DNA of 48,454 bases from Phycisphaerales bacterium (GTDB lineage Bacteria; Planctomycetota; Phycisphaerae; Phycisphaerales; UBA1924), in assembly GCA_020847535.1 (NCBI GenBank), contig JADLBU010000105.1, forward strand, positions 1-48,454, in the 5' to 3' direction. Below, piece by piece: positions 17,331 through 26,121 of the stretch (position 1 is its first letter; every line of letters starts with the position of its first letter). A program made the position numbers and the translations under genes. Below the pieces are notes generated by a model. It saw nothing but the letters and a program-made list of their open reading frames with translations, was not told where the DNA came from and did not search any database.

Positions 17331-17681
17331 ATGAACTGGACGATCAATCATCTCCAATCGCTCATGGCTGGACCAAAGACAGTCTGCGCGCCGCGTGGGA
17401 TGACGGCGCCGCCCGCGGAGGCCGACCCGACACACGCGACGATCCCGGGATTCGTTCCATGCTGGATTCCCTCGTGGTCTCCGGGGGATGCGCCGCAGTC
17501 GGCCTATGACGAGGATGAGGATGAGGATGATGTTGATGGGGATGAGTTCTCAGACGATGAGTTTGAGGACGATGAGGATTTCGAGGATGACGATGAGGAT
17601 TTCCTCGAAGACGATGAGGAAGAGCTAGAGGAAGAGGGCGAAGGGGACGAAGAGAACGATTCGGAAGACGACGACTTCTGA
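17331..17681 (+). CDS. small protein with extreme acidic tail
   Basis: The 116-residue product ends in about 55 residues that are nearly all Asp and Glu (for example DDEFEDDEDFEDDDEDFLED), after a neutral, Pro-containing N-terminal half. The coding tract for the tail (about 17509-17675) is made of GAT, GAC, GAG and GAA codons and looks like simple sequence, but the frame is closed only at a proper TGA and a start is present. An alternative start is ATG 17400 (MTAPPAEADPTHA). Such tails occur in nucleic-acid mimics, metal buffers and unstructured linkers. Nothing here decides between them, and the N-terminus resembles no family I know. Confidence 0.55.
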   Translation: MNWTINHLQSLMAGPKTVCAPRGMTAPPAEADPTHATIPGFVPCWIPSWSPGDAPQSAYDEDEDEDDVDGDEFSDDEFEDDEDFEDDDEDFLEDDEEELEEEGEGDEENDSEDDDF

Positions 17682-17836
17682 TCCCCCGCCGCCCCGCCGA
17701 TCGCAACGCATTGACCGCCGGGATGATGAGCGGGCCGGGAGCGTCGACCTTATCGGAACACCCGCCGATGCCCCCAAGCCCCTCCAACCACCGCCAACAG
17801 ACCGCTCAGACCTCTGCACACGCCGGGGAAGACCGC

Positions 17837-18238
17837 ATGCCCGATGGCTCGGTCGTGGATCGCCGTGCCGTGCCGGATCGGCGAAAGCTGCCGCTGGCGG
17901 CGGCCGAACACGCCCTGACGGGCCTGGAGCGTCGCCGCGGGGCTGGCCGCAGGTTGTCGGACTTCCAGCGCTCCGCCGAGGAAGGGGAGCTGACGACCGA
18001 GCAGTTCCTGTTCGTGATCGCGATCGACGAGTTCAAGAAGGCCAATAACAAGACCTTCCCCTCCTGGACCGATGTGCTGGAGGTCATCCGCCTCTTGGGT
18101 TATCGCAAGACCCAGCCCAGCGACCTGCACCTTCAGAGAGCCGAGGACTGGATGGAATCGGCCGATGCTCCCGCGCAGGTGCGGCCCGATCGCTGGCAGG
18201 AGCGGTTCAAGCAACCGCCCGAGGCCGAGGCGGCCTGA
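17837..18238 (+). CDS. conserved planctomycete hypothetical protein
   Basis: From ATG 17837 (GGGGAAG five bases upstream) the product has 133 residues. It opens with an Arg-rich segment (DRRAVPDRRK and LERRRGAGRRLSDFQRSAEE) that can look like a PilZ signature but is not followed by a PilZ barrel. The conserved core is LTTEQFLFVIAIDEFKKAN followed by FPSWTDVLEVIRLLGYRKT, a helical segment I recall from many planctomycete genomes without an assigned function. The frame is open to 17711, giving 175 residues, but the extra part is Pro/Ser-rich and lacks a ribosome site. It is convergent with the gene at 18269. Confidence 0.75.
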   Translation: MPDGSVVDRRAVPDRRKLPLAAAEHALTGLERRRGAGRRLSDFQRSAEEGELTTEQFLFVIAIDEFKKANNKTFPSWTDVLEVIRLLGYRKTQPSDLHLQRAEDWMESADAPAQVRPDRWQERFKQPPEAEAA

Positions 18239-18268
18239 AATCCACGGATCGCGTGGGAAACCAAACAA

Positions 18269-19114
18269 TCAGTCGCGCAGCGAGAGCGGCGGTGAGAGGA
18301 TCTCGCTGAGCACCAACGCCCGACGTGCTTCTTGGGCGTTGAGCTCCTTGCCCCCCAGCAGTGCGCCACGCGCGCGGCGATCACCCGTGCGGGGTGGCAC
18401 CACACGCGCGCCGCCGGTGGCGGCCGATGCCGGACTTGCCACCGCCTGCGGGTTGAACGCGTAGGCACCTTCCGTCGGGGATACATCCTGAACCAGGCGA
18501 TGAGTGCTGGATTCGGATTCGGCCAGAGTCTGCTCCCGGCGGCGAGCCTCCGCGGCCTGCTGGCGGGCCTGCTCTTCGATCTTGCGTCTTGCGCGTTCTT
18601 GCTGGCGCTGGATCGCCTCGCGGCGAGCGGCATCGGCGGATGACTGCGTGCCCGGGCGTCTGCTGGGCGAAGGGGCCGACGGGCGAGCCGCACCGCGCTG
18701 GGGCTGCTGTGAAGGGCTTCTGACAGTCGGCACGGTCGGGCCCGATCCACCGGGAAGCGGGACGGGCCTCGGACGTGAGGGAGCTCCGGGGACCGAAGGC
18801 GTGCCCACCGATCCACGCGTCCGCTGGGCCTGGCGACGCCGCAACTCCTCGAGTTGCAGCCGTCGGCGCTGGGCGATGTCCATCGGGGAACCGGCCGGTG
18901 CGGGCCGGCCCGGCTGCTCCGTGGCCGCGGTCGGCTCGGCGGGTATTTCGCTGACATCCTTGCCGGTGCGGAGCGCTTCGAGCCGCCGTCGCTGGATTTC
19001 CTGCTCCATAGCGCGCTTCTGGGCCTGCTCCCCAACCTTGCGCAGCACCCAGCCGATGCCCGAAGCGCCGACAAACAGGACGATGATCAGAAGCTGGATG
19101 TATTGCTGGTTCAC
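18269..19114 (-). CDS. membrane-anchored coiled-coil protein with planctomycete C-terminal motif
   Basis: GTG start at 19114. The 281-residue protein has a single N-terminal membrane helix (YIQLLIIVLFVGASGIGWVL, about 5-24). A charged helical region follows (EQAQKRAMEQEIQRRRLEAL), then a long Pro/Ser/Arg-rich linker (about 70-160), a second coiled coil (RQQERARRKIEEQARQQAAE) and a conserved end, RRALVLSEILSPPLSL. That end motif is common in planctomycete proteins of this layout, to my knowledge without known function. The protein is probably held in the inner membrane with its body in the cytoplasm. It is followed downstream on the plus strand by no partner gene, and the ABC ATPase upstream at 19140 is separated by 25 bp in the same direction. 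Confidence 0.75.
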   Translation of the reverse strand: MNQQYIQLLIIVLFVGASGIGWVLRKVGEQAQKRAMEQEIQRRRLEALRTGKDVSEIPAEPTAATEQPGRPAPAGSPMDIAQRRRLQLEELRRRQAQRTRGSVGTPSVPGAPSRPRPVPLPGGSGPTVPTVRSPSQQPQRGAARPSAPSPSRRPGTQSSADAARREAIQRQQERARRKIEEQARQQAAEARRREQTLAESESSTHRLVQDVSPTEGAYAFNPQAVASPASAATGGARVVPPRTGDRRARGALLGGKELNAQEARRALVLSEILSPPLSLRD

Positions 19115-19139
19115 CGGCGAAATGGTATCGCGGACCGGC

Positions 19140-19976
19140 TCAGTGGGTGCTGGCCGGGCCGACGAGAAGGCCGCCGCCCGGGACCGTCGCGGTTACAAGC
19201 TCAAGGCCGAGCACTGGACCGAGGGTGGAAGGGGTGAGCACCTGGGACGCGGGGCCGGCGGCGGCGATCGTGCCGGCGCCGGTCAGAACCAGGATGCGAT
19301 CGGCGATCCGGGATGCCAGCGTGAGATCGTGGAGGATGACCGCCACGGCGATCCCGCGGGCAGCGGCGGATTTGAGAAGCGCCAGGGTCTGGACGGCGTG
19401 GCGCAGATCCATCGCCGAGACGGGCTCATCGGCGAGCAGGGCGAGCGTGCGTGGAGGCGTAGCGCCGGGTCTACCGTCGTGGAGGCCGTGGGGGCCGATC
19501 GCGACCTCCAGTTGAACAAGAGCACGGGCAAGCGTGGCTCGCTGCTGCTGGCCGGCCGAGAGTTCTCCGATGCGGTCGTTGGCACGATCTGCCAGTTCCA
19601 CCACCGTCAGGGCCCGCCAGATAGATTCATCCGCCTCCGGCGCACCCTCCCCGGCGGCGAGCCGGCCCATGGCAACCACTTCACGGACGGTGTAGGCGAA
19701 GGCGACCTCCGACCGCTGCGGGATGAAGACCAGCCTTCGGGGCCGCTGAGCCCTTGGAATGCCCGCCACCGGCTCCTGATCCAGCAGCACTTCTCCGGCA
19801 TGGATGGGCAGCAAACCCATCGCCGCCCGCATCAGGGTCGTCTTGCCGGCCCCGTTGGGCCCCACGATCGCGGTCACCGACCCGGCGGGAAACTCCGCAT
19901 CGACACCTGCGAGCACGTGGCGGCGCGATGAGCCCGACCGAAAGGAGACACGGACCTGTTGGAGCCGCAGCGACAC
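19140..19976 (-). CDS. ABC transporter ATP-binding protein, HmuV/BtuD-like
   Basis: From GTG 19976 the product has 278 residues and is a full ATPase subunit: Walker A GPNGAGKTTL (39-48), Q-loop FIPQRS, signature LSAGQQQRATLARAL, Walker B LALLADEPVSAMD, and the H-loop His in ILHDLTLASRIADR. The order FAYTVREVVAMGR and the loop of about 20 residues between ARALVQL and the Walker B strand are typical of HmuV hemin importers and related FecE/BtuD subunits. No permease or binding protein lies within the window, so it is an orphan and its substrate is only guessed. The signature has Ala in place of the usual second Gly (LSGGQ). It is divergent from the SDR gene and may be co-transcribed with the gene ending at 18269. 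Confidence 0.85.
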   Translation of the reverse strand: MSLRLQQVRVSFRSGSSRRHVLAGVDAEFPAGSVTAIVGPNGAGKTTLMRAAMGLLPIHAGEVLLDQEPVAGIPRAQRPRRLVFIPQRSEVAFAYTVREVVAMGRLAAGEGAPEADESIWRALTVVELADRANDRIGELSAGQQQRATLARALVQLEVAIGPHGLHDGRPGATPPRTLALLADEPVSAMDLRHAVQTLALLKSAAARGIAVAVILHDLTLASRIADRILVLTGAGTIAAAGPASQVLTPSTLGPVLGLELVTATVPGGGLLVGPASTH

Positions 19977-20051
19977 GGGGCTGATGCTACCATCGCAGCC
20001 CTCGCCGGTGCTTGCCACCGGCGGGCGGAGCACCCGGAGTGAGGTACGCCC

Positions 20052-21038
20052 GTGAATAGCACCCAGACCGTCGCCGTCACTGGCTCGACCGGCTTCGTGG
20101 GCCGAAACATCGTCCGTCGGCTTCTGGCCGAGGGCCATCGCGTCCGGGCCCTGGTCCGGGACCGCTCCAAGGCCCGGGAAGTCCTCGCGGTTGGCAACCC
20201 TGGGCTGACGCTGGTCGTCGGGGATGCCCTGGATGGCGCTACACCGGCCGAGTTGGTCCGGGGTGCGACGGCGTGCATCCACCTGATCGGGATCATCCGT
20301 CCGCAGGGCGCCCAGACGTTCGAAAAAGCCCACGTCAGGTCCACCGAGGCGATCACGGCGGCGGCGAGCGCGGCGGGGTGCCGGCGATTCCTGCATATGT
20401 CGGCCCTTGGCGTCAATCACGACGGGATGACCGATTACCACCGGACCAAGTGGGATGCGGAGCAGATCGTCCGTGCCAGCGGTCTGGATTGGACCATCTT
20501 CCGCCCCGGGTTCATCCATGGCCAGGATGGGGAGTTCATCGAAACCGCGGCCGGTTGGGCGACAGGGGAGTCGCAACCGTGGTTCTTCCTGCCGTACTTC
20601 ACCCGTCGCGTGCCGGATCCGACGTGCATCACGGGCGTGGCGCCGGAGGTCGATCCGATCCTGTCTCCGGTGTGGGTCGAGGATGTCGCTGCCGCGTTCG
20701 CGAAGGCGATCGGTCAGCCATCGGCGATCGGAGAGATCTACAACCTCGTGGGGCCGGAGAAGCTGACCTGGCCCGAATTCCTACTTACGGTCCGCAACGC
20801 CGTGCCGGGGGCGGACCACAAGCTCCAGCCCTGGGGCATCCCCGGCGATGTCGCGGCGTGCAGCGCCCGGGTCGCCAAGATGCTGGGGATGGGCTGGGCC
20901 CTTCCGTTCGACGAGGGGATGGCCCGGATGGGGATGCGCGACTCGACGGCGAGCATGGACAAGGTGAGGTCGGACCTGGGCCTTGAGTTCCGGCCCTTCA
21001 CGGAAACATTCCACGGCTACGCGGCGGCCCTGTCATAA
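20052..21038 (+). CDS. NAD(P)-binding atypical SDR, NDUFA9-like
   Basis: GTG start at 20052 with GAGG seven bases upstream. The 328-residue protein opens with the dinucleotide-binding motif TGSTGFVGRNIVRRLL, followed by ALVRD, VVGDALD, ACIHLIGII and the catalytic-region YHRTKWDAEQIVRAS, with Tyr and Lys in YxxxK spacing. DWTIFRPGFIHG and SPVWVEDVAAAFAKAI are typical of the atypical SDR group containing the complex I accessory subunit NDUFA9 and related sugar-epimerase-like proteins. Members often bind NADPH without a known reaction. The middle region (about 165-205) has an unusual insert with FTRRVPDPTCITGVAPEVD. It precedes rnr on the same strand by 90 bp, with a hairpin between. Confidence 0.85.
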   Translation: MNSTQTVAVTGSTGFVGRNIVRRLLAEGHRVRALVRDRSKAREVLAVGNPGLTLVVGDALDGATPAELVRGATACIHLIGIIRPQGAQTFEKAHVRSTEAITAAASAAGCRRFLHMSALGVNHDGMTDYHRTKWDAEQIVRASGLDWTIFRPGFIHGQDGEFIETAAGWATGESQPWFFLPYFTRRVPDPTCITGVAPEVDPILSPVWVEDVAAAFAKAIGQPSAIGEIYNLVGPEKLTWPEFLLTVRNAVPGADHKLQPWGIPGDVAACSARVAKMLGMGWALPFDEGMARMGMRDSTASMDKVRSDLGLEFRPFTETFHGYAAALS

Positions 21039-21046
21039 GAACTCAT

Positions 21047-21092
21047 TCACCATACAGGCACAGAGAAACGCCGGAAGCCGGCCGCGCCGGCT
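21047..21092. repeat. decayed CACAGAG repeat followed by a perfect hairpin
   Basis: TTCACCATACAGGCACAGAG at 21047-21066 is a degenerate third copy of the repeat seen at 9116-9164 and 9856-9953. Immediately after it, AGCCGGC-CGC-GCCGGCT at 21076-21092 forms a perfect 7-bp stem with a 3-base loop. There is no T-run, so this is terminator-like or an RNA processing/stability hairpin at best, placed between the SDR gene and rnr. Confidence 0.55.
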
Positions 21093-21128
21093 CGCGTTGA
21101 CTGTGCATTTCCCGCACCGAGAAGATCC

Positions 21129-23582
21129 ATGCCCCTGCGATTCCGCCGTCGATTGATCGAGCACCTCAAGCACGAGGGTTACATCCCATCCCGGGTGGAG
21201 ACGCTCGCCGAAGATCTGCGGATCCCCGAGGCCGATCGCGAGGAGTTCGCCGGGGAGATCAAGCAGCTCGCCGACGAGAAGGCGATCGAGATCACTTCGG
21301 GGGGGCACCTGATGCTCCCCTCGCTCGCCTCCCGGGGCGGGATGGTGGATGGCACCTTCCGCAAGAACGCCCGCGGCTTCGGGTTTGTCGAGCCGCTCCA
21401 GCCGCACCGGGAAGGGACCGTCTTCATCCCCGCCGAAGAAACCGCCGATGCGGTGTCGGGGGACACCGTCCGCATCCAGCTCATGCGCGACAAGCGCAGC
21501 GATGGATTCGTCGGCCGGATCGTCGATGTCGTGCTGCGCAAGCGATCGACCTTCAGCGGAGAGCTTGCCAAGAAGGGCGGCCAGTGGGTCGTCTACCCCG
21601 ACGGCCGCACGATCACGGATCCGATCATCGTCCGGGATGCCGAGAGCAAGAACGCCCGCGAGGGGATGAAGGTCATCGTCGAGGTCACGGTCTTCCCCGA
21701 AGCCGGAGAGGATGGCACCACGATGCTCGCCGAGGGCGTCATCAGCAAGGTGCTGGGCGAGGCCGGCAGGCCCGATGTCGAGACCGCGGCGGTGATCGCC
21801 GCGTACAACCTGCCCGGAGATTTCCCGCTCGAGTGCGTCGAGCAGGCCCGCGAGGCGGCGAGTGACTACGACAGCCAGATGGAGGACTACGCCAAGCGCG
21901 GCATCGAGGCCCTCCCGCTGCGCAAGGACCTGACCGGCGACTTCATCCTCACCATCGATCCGCCGGATGCCAAGGACTACGACGATGCCATCAGCATCCG
22001 CCGGACCGACAAGGGCGGCTGGGAGCTGGGTGTCCACATCGCCGATGTCGCCCACTTCATCCCGCCCAACTCTCCGCTCGACCTTGAAGCCAAAGAACGC
22101 TCCAACTCGGTGTACCTGCCCCGGCTGGTGATCCCGATGCTCCCCGAGGTGCTCTCCAACGGCATCTGCTCCCTGCAGGAGGGAGTGCTGCGGTTCTGCA
22201 AGACCGCGTTCATCCGCTACGACCGGGATGGCAACGTGATCGCCGAGGGTGGCGGCAGCACGCTGATCAAGTCCGCCAAGCGGCTGACGTATCTCGAAGC
22301 CCAGGCGCTGATCGATGGGAACATCGAGGAGGCCCGCCGGCACGCCAAGACGCCGCCGAAGTACACCGATGAGCTGCTCGCCAACCTGAAGGAGCTGGAT
22401 CACCTCGCGAGGGCGATCCAGGGTCGTCGCCAGCGCCAGGGGATGATCACGCTGGAGCTCCCCGATGTCGTCCTGCTCTATGACGACAAGGGGCACGTGG
22501 TCGATGCCGAGCGCGAGGATGACGCCTTCACGCACACGCTGATCGAGATGCTGATGGTCGAGGCCAACGAGGTGCTCGCCCGGCTCTTCGAGAAGCTCAA
22601 CGTCCCGCTCCTGCGGCGCACGCACCCCGAACCGACACCCGGAGATTCCGATGGCCTGCGAAAGGCCGCGATGGTCGCCGGGTTCAAGATCCCCAAGAGC
22701 CCGACGCGCGAGGAGCTGCAGGGGCTGGTCAACGCGACGCGCGGCACGCCGGCGGCCCGCGCGGTGCATATGGCGGTCCTGCGGACACTGACCAAGGCGG
22801 AGTATTCACCGGCGCTGGTAGGCCATTTCGCGCTGGCGAGCGAGGCGTACGCGCACTTCACCAGCCCCATCCGGCGCTACGCGGACCTGACGGTGCACCG
22901 TGCGCTGGCGGAATACCTCCGGCACACCGACAACGGGACCAAGAGGCCGCGCGATGACCAGGAGGCGGCCAAGCTGGGGGCGATCCTGCGCGAGAGCGAG
23001 ATGTGTCCGGATGAATCGGCGCTCTCGGAGATCGGCCGCCACGCGACCCAGCAGGAGGAGAACGCCGAGGATGCCGAGCGCAGCCTGAGGACGTTCCTGG
23101 TGCTTCAGCTTCTCGAACAGCACATCGGTGAGGTCTATCCGGGCGTGGTGACCGGCGTTTCGCCGCGCGGGCTGTTCGTGCAGCTCGATAAGTACCTGGC
23201 CGATGGGTTCGTGAAGAAGGAGGACATCCCCGGAGATGTCACGCGCGGCAACATGACGCCGATGTGGAAGATCGATGACCGGACGGGCGCACTGGTCGAT
23301 CAGCGATCGGGCCGCAGCTTCAACATGGGGGATTCGGTCAAGATCAAGGTCGTGCAGGTGGACCTGGCCAAGCGCCAGATGGAGTGCGTGCTCGCCGATG
23401 CCGAGGGGAGGGCCGTCGGAAAGTCAAAGCTCATCGGTCCATCGGTCGGCGGCGGGCTCGGGGGCGCGGGTGGCGGCGGGTTCAAGGACTGGGATTCGCG
23501 CAAGATGACCGGCACTCAGCGCCGCAGCCAGAAGAGCAAGCAGCGCGACAAGCGCAAGGGCGATCACCGGCGGGATTCCTAG
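21129..23582 (+). CDS. rnr: ribonuclease R (3'-5' exoribonuclease)
   Basis: RNase R degrades structured RNA 3'-5' processively in the cytoplasm and also works in rRNA quality control and trans-translation. The 817-residue length is normal. Domains in order: winged-helix region (about 1-65), cold-shock domain (GMVDGTFRKNARGFGFVEP, about 75), RNB catalytic domain (about 260-590) with the metal-binding Asp cluster in TIDPPDAKDYDDAI (near 276-288), and the C-terminal S1 domain (GEVYPGVVTGVSPRGLFVQL, near 668). A Gly-rich linker and a very basic tail rich in Lys, Arg and Gln close it. The family motif AHFTSPIRRYADLTVHRAL is intact. It is convergent with the GT41 gene at 23602, only 19 bp away. Confidence 0.96.
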   Translation: MPLRFRRRLIEHLKHEGYIPSRVETLAEDLRIPEADREEFAGEIKQLADEKAIEITSGGHLMLPSLASRGGMVDGTFRKNARGFGFVEPLQPHREGTVFIPAEETADAVSGDTVRIQLMRDKRSDGFVGRIVDVVLRKRSTFSGELAKKGGQWVVYPDGRTITDPIIVRDAESKNAREGMKVIVEVTVFPEAGEDGTTMLAEGVISKVLGEAGRPDVETAAVIAAYNLPGDFPLECVEQAREAASDYDSQMEDYAKRGIEALPLRKDLTGDFILTIDPPDAKDYDDAISIRRTDKGGWELGVHIADVAHFIPPNSPLDLEAKERSNSVYLPRLVIPMLPEVLSNGICSLQEGVLRFCKTAFIRYDRDGNVIAEGGGSTLIKSAKRLTYLEAQALIDGNIEEARRHAKTPPKYTDELLANLKELDHLARAIQGRRQRQGMITLELPDVVLLYDDKGHVVDAEREDDAFTHTLIEMLMVEANEVLARLFEKLNVPLLRRTHPEPTPGDSDGLRKAAMVAGFKIPKSPTREELQGLVNATRGTPAARAVHMAVLRTLTKAEYSPALVGHFALASEAYAHFTSPIRRYADLTVHRALAEYLRHTDNGTKRPRDDQEAAKLGAILRESEMCPDESALSEIGRHATQQEENAEDAERSLRTFLVLQLLEQHIGEVYPGVVTGVSPRGLFVQLDKYLADGFVKKEDIPGDVTRGNMTPMWKIDDRTGALVDQRSGRSFNMGDSVKIKVVQVDLAKRQMECVLADAEGRAVGKSKLIGPSVGGGLGGAGGGGFKDWDSRKMTGTQRRSQKSKQRDKRKGDHRRDS

Positions 23583-23601
23583 GTTCGCTCGTTTCGGTGC
23601 A

Positions 23602-25371
23602 TTACTTGCAATACGCGTGCCACGCCTGGATCAACGCTGACTCGAATCGCCGGGCATAGCCGGGGGCATCGCAGAGCGGTGAAGTGGCGAGGCGTTCGCG
23701 GAGCGTGCCGCGATAGTTGACGATCGCGGCATGGTCCGTCGCGAGCCGAGCAGCGGTGGCGATGTAGTCTTCGAGCGTGCCGGCGATCAGGGATGGCTCT
23801 CCGATACCCGTGAGGATGCTGGCGCCCACGCGGCCGGCGTGGGTCTGTCCCGCGAGCGTGACTACCGGGACACCCATCCACAGGGCCTCGTACGTCGTGG
23901 TGGTACCGTTGTACGGGAAGGGATCGAGGGCGATCCCGATCCGGGAATAGAGCGCCAGATGGTCTGTGAGTGATGGAAGCGGGCCTAGCAATTCGAGGCA
24001 ATCGGCAGCGATGCCGTGTCCGGCAAACGCGGCTGCGTAGCGCTCGCGGACCGAGGGCTCGGCAAGCGAACGGGCCTTGAGGATCAGCCGGGAGCCCGGG
24101 ACCTGCTGGAGGATCCGCGACCAAGCCGCCACGACGGGCGGGGTGACTTTGCAGAGGATATTGAAGGAGCCGAACGTGATCGGCTGCGCCGGATCCCATT
24201 TCGCGGGAATCGGCAGGTTCGGGGGCGCTTCGTAGCAGCTGAAGCTCCCCGGAGGCTGCAGCCTCAGGAGCGTTTCGACGGTGTGCGGGGGTGCATCGGG
24301 CGGATCGGTGATCTCATCGGCGATCCTGTAGTCGACGGTCGAGAGGCCGGTGGTGCTCGGATAACCGCAGTAGGTCATCTGCACCGGCGCGGCACGGAGC
24401 GCCAGCACACCGAGCCGGTGGTTGTTGGTCAGGCCGGCGAGGTCGATGAGGATGTCGATCTGGTCGGCGCGGGCTTGGCGAACTGCGGCGATGTCGGAGG
24501 TGCGTGAGATATCACGCCAGTGGTCGGCCATCGACTTGATCCGCTCGGTGGTCGCATCAGGCGATCCGGTATTGGAGTAGGCGTAGATCTGGAATCGCCT
24601 GCGATCGTGGGCGCGAAGCAGCGGGGCGATGAAGTAGGCAACAGAGTGTTCACGGAAATCGGGGGACATGTAGGCGATCCGCAAGGGACGATCGGGCTCA
24701 CTTGAATTCGCGAAGGCAGGGAGCGATGCCCGGGCGGTCGCCGCGGCATTGACCAGGGAATCTCCGAACGTGCGGTGGGCTTGGAGCGATTCGCCCGGGT
24801 TCGCCTCCGGCACGTAGTTCAGGATGTTCGCAAGGCACCTGTTGATCGCAGGGTCGTTGGGGCTGAGGGCCATCCGCTCGCGCACGAGCGCTGCCGCTTC
24901 ATCGGCGCGGCCGGAATCGAGCATCAGGAGGGCCAGGTTGTTCACGGCCTCGAACCGCTCCGGGCGGATCGCCACCGCCTCGCGCAGGCGAGCCTCGGCC
25001 TGCGAGATCGCACCCTTCTTGATCAGAATGTTCGCGAGGTTGATCCGCGGTGAGTACGCGGATGCATCGGCGGCAAGCACACGCGTAAACGACTTCTCGG
25101 CGGCATCCAGCCGGCCGCTGTGCATCTGCGCCTCACCGAGGATCGCACGGGAGATCGAGCCCTCTGGAGATTGCGAAACGGCCCGCTCCAGGAAATAGAT
25201 CGCCTGCTCGGCCTGCCCCATCTCCAGCAGGACACCGCCCATCAGTGTGTTCAGATCGGGATCCGCTGGTGAGCGTTGGAGGGAACGCTGGAGCGATTGG
25301 CGAGCCTCATCGAGCCGGTGCTCATCGTACAGCTTGCGCGCGGCGAGATAGGCGGGAGATGAGGTGGACAT
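23602..25371 (-). CDS. TPR-containing GT41/SPINDLY-family glycosyltransferase, second copy
   Basis: The 589-residue protein is a paralogue of the one at 7326-9092. TPRs fill about residues 1-190 (RLDEARQSLQRSLQRSPADP, AEQAIYFLERAVSQSPEG). The GT41 region follows with SPDFREHSVAYFIAPLLRA, DLAGLTNNHRLGVLA, TYCGYPSTTGL, ITFGSFNILCK, SRLILKARSLAEPSV and DPFPYNGTTTTYEALWMGVP. The family attaches sugars to Ser/Thr of target proteins. Here LAGLTNN replaces the LAGHT of the first copy, so the His often considered important in that loop is Leu. It lies 21 bp downstream of a lipoprotein gene in a probable two-gene operon. Targets are unknown. Confidence 0.88.
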   Translation of the reverse strand: MSTSSPAYLAARKLYDEHRLDEARQSLQRSLQRSPADPDLNTLMGGVLLEMGQAEQAIYFLERAVSQSPEGSISRAILGEAQMHSGRLDAAEKSFTRVLAADASAYSPRINLANILIKKGAISQAEARLREAVAIRPERFEAVNNLALLMLDSGRADEAAALVRERMALSPNDPAINRCLANILNYVPEANPGESLQAHRTFGDSLVNAAATARASLPAFANSSEPDRPLRIAYMSPDFREHSVAYFIAPLLRAHDRRRFQIYAYSNTGSPDATTERIKSMADHWRDISRTSDIAAVRQARADQIDILIDLAGLTNNHRLGVLALRAAPVQMTYCGYPSTTGLSTVDYRIADEITDPPDAPPHTVETLLRLQPPGSFSCYEAPPNLPIPAKWDPAQPITFGSFNILCKVTPPVVAAWSRILQQVPGSRLILKARSLAEPSVRERYAAAFAGHGIAADCLELLGPLPSLTDHLALYSRIGIALDPFPYNGTTTTYEALWMGVPVVTLAGQTHAGRVGASILTGIGEPSLIAGTLEDYIATAARLATDHAAIVNYRGTLRERLATSPLCDAPGYARRFESALIQAWHAYCK

Positions 25372-25392
25372 TCTGAGAGATTCGCCGAGCAG

Positions 25393-26031
25393 TTATCGCG
25401 GGCCCCCACCGGCCGGGGCGGAGTTGTTGTGCGTGCTGTCGATGAGGCTTGTCCACCCGTCTGCCGCGGCGAGCATGCCGGCCTTGGGACCGGTCATCTT
25501 GATGAAGAGCATCTGCTCTCCGTTCTCGATGATCGCCCCGCGGAGCATCCAGTCGGGCAGGGGCGCTGGGTCGGTCATGCCCTGGTACGCGCCGGCGATC
25601 TCGCAGGTATGGACCTTAAAGCCGGCGATCGTGCGCTGGGTGATCGGGGCGGGCGGGGATTCGCCGTCGGCGTTCTTGAACTGCCCCGCCCATCGAGCGA
25701 TGTTGGCCTCCACACTGCCGCCGGCGCTGCTGAAGGTGATCATGCATGCCTTGGCGGCATCACCTGAGGCATCGGGGACCAGGATCTCGGCCAGCCGCAT
25801 CTGGTTTGCGGGGGGCACCTGCTTCCAGCCGGCGGGTACGTGGAACGCAAGGCCGGCGACCGTGAGTTCCGATGCTTCGGTCGCCGCCTTCTCCGCGGGA
25901 GCCGCAGGCGATGGGATCGCCGCCGAAGCCGGGGCAGCCGGGGCCGGCACCACGGGAGACGCGGCGGGCTGCTTCTCGCAGGAGCAGATTGCAGAGGCGA
26001 GCACGATGGTCATAAAGAGCCGGGTGGTCAT
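25393..26031 (-). CDS. lipoprotein with Ala/Pro-rich linker
   Basis: The 212-residue predicted lipoprotein has the signal MTTRLFMTIVLASAICSCEK with a lipobox-like ICSC. A linker of Ala, Pro and Ser (about 22-50) follows, then a globular part starting ELTVAGLAFHVPAGWKQVPPA. This resembles secreted proteins with a PsbP-like or DUF1795-like fold (AGWKQVP, TIAGFKVHTCEIAGAY, MLFIKMTGP). The function is unknown. It is the first gene of a two-gene unit with the GT41 protein and is divergent from the TetR gene. The twin operator between them lies 85-121 bp upstream of this start, so it might also be regulated by TetR. Confidence 0.75.
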   Translation of the reverse strand: MTTRLFMTIVLASAICSCEKQPAASPVVPAPAAPASAAIPSPAAPAEKAATEASELTVAGLAFHVPAGWKQVPPANQMRLAEILVPDASGDAAKACMITFSSAGGSVEANIARWAGQFKNADGESPPAPITQRTIAGFKVHTCEIAGAYQGMTDPAPLPDWMLRGAIIENGEQMLFIKMTGPKAGMLAAADGWTSLIDSTHNNSAPAGGGPR

Positions 26032-26092
26032 GGGGGCATCGTATCGGACGTCCCGCGGGGATGAATCGACCGGTGATCGTCGTCAGATGGGC

Positions 26093-26121
26093 TTGACAGG
26101 AGCGTCGCGGTATGCTTGAAT
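26093..26121 (+). promoter_or_regulatory. probable sigma-70-type promoter of the tetR operon
   Basis: A perfect -35 box TTGACA (26093-26098) is followed after 17 bp by TTGAAT (26116-26121), which matches four of six bases of TATAAT. The -10 box overlaps the first operator palindrome, so bound repressor would block polymerase. Confidence 0.6.

Noticed and set aside
19140..20576. ABC ATPase as a 478-residue protein with a long N-terminal extension
   Set aside because: The upstream 200 residues are antisense to the SDR gene and show no motif; the ATPase domain begins at GTG 19976.
21033..22769. 578-codon open frame on the minus strand
   Set aside because: It is the shadow of the RNase R gene, whose catalytic motifs are intact on the plus strand.
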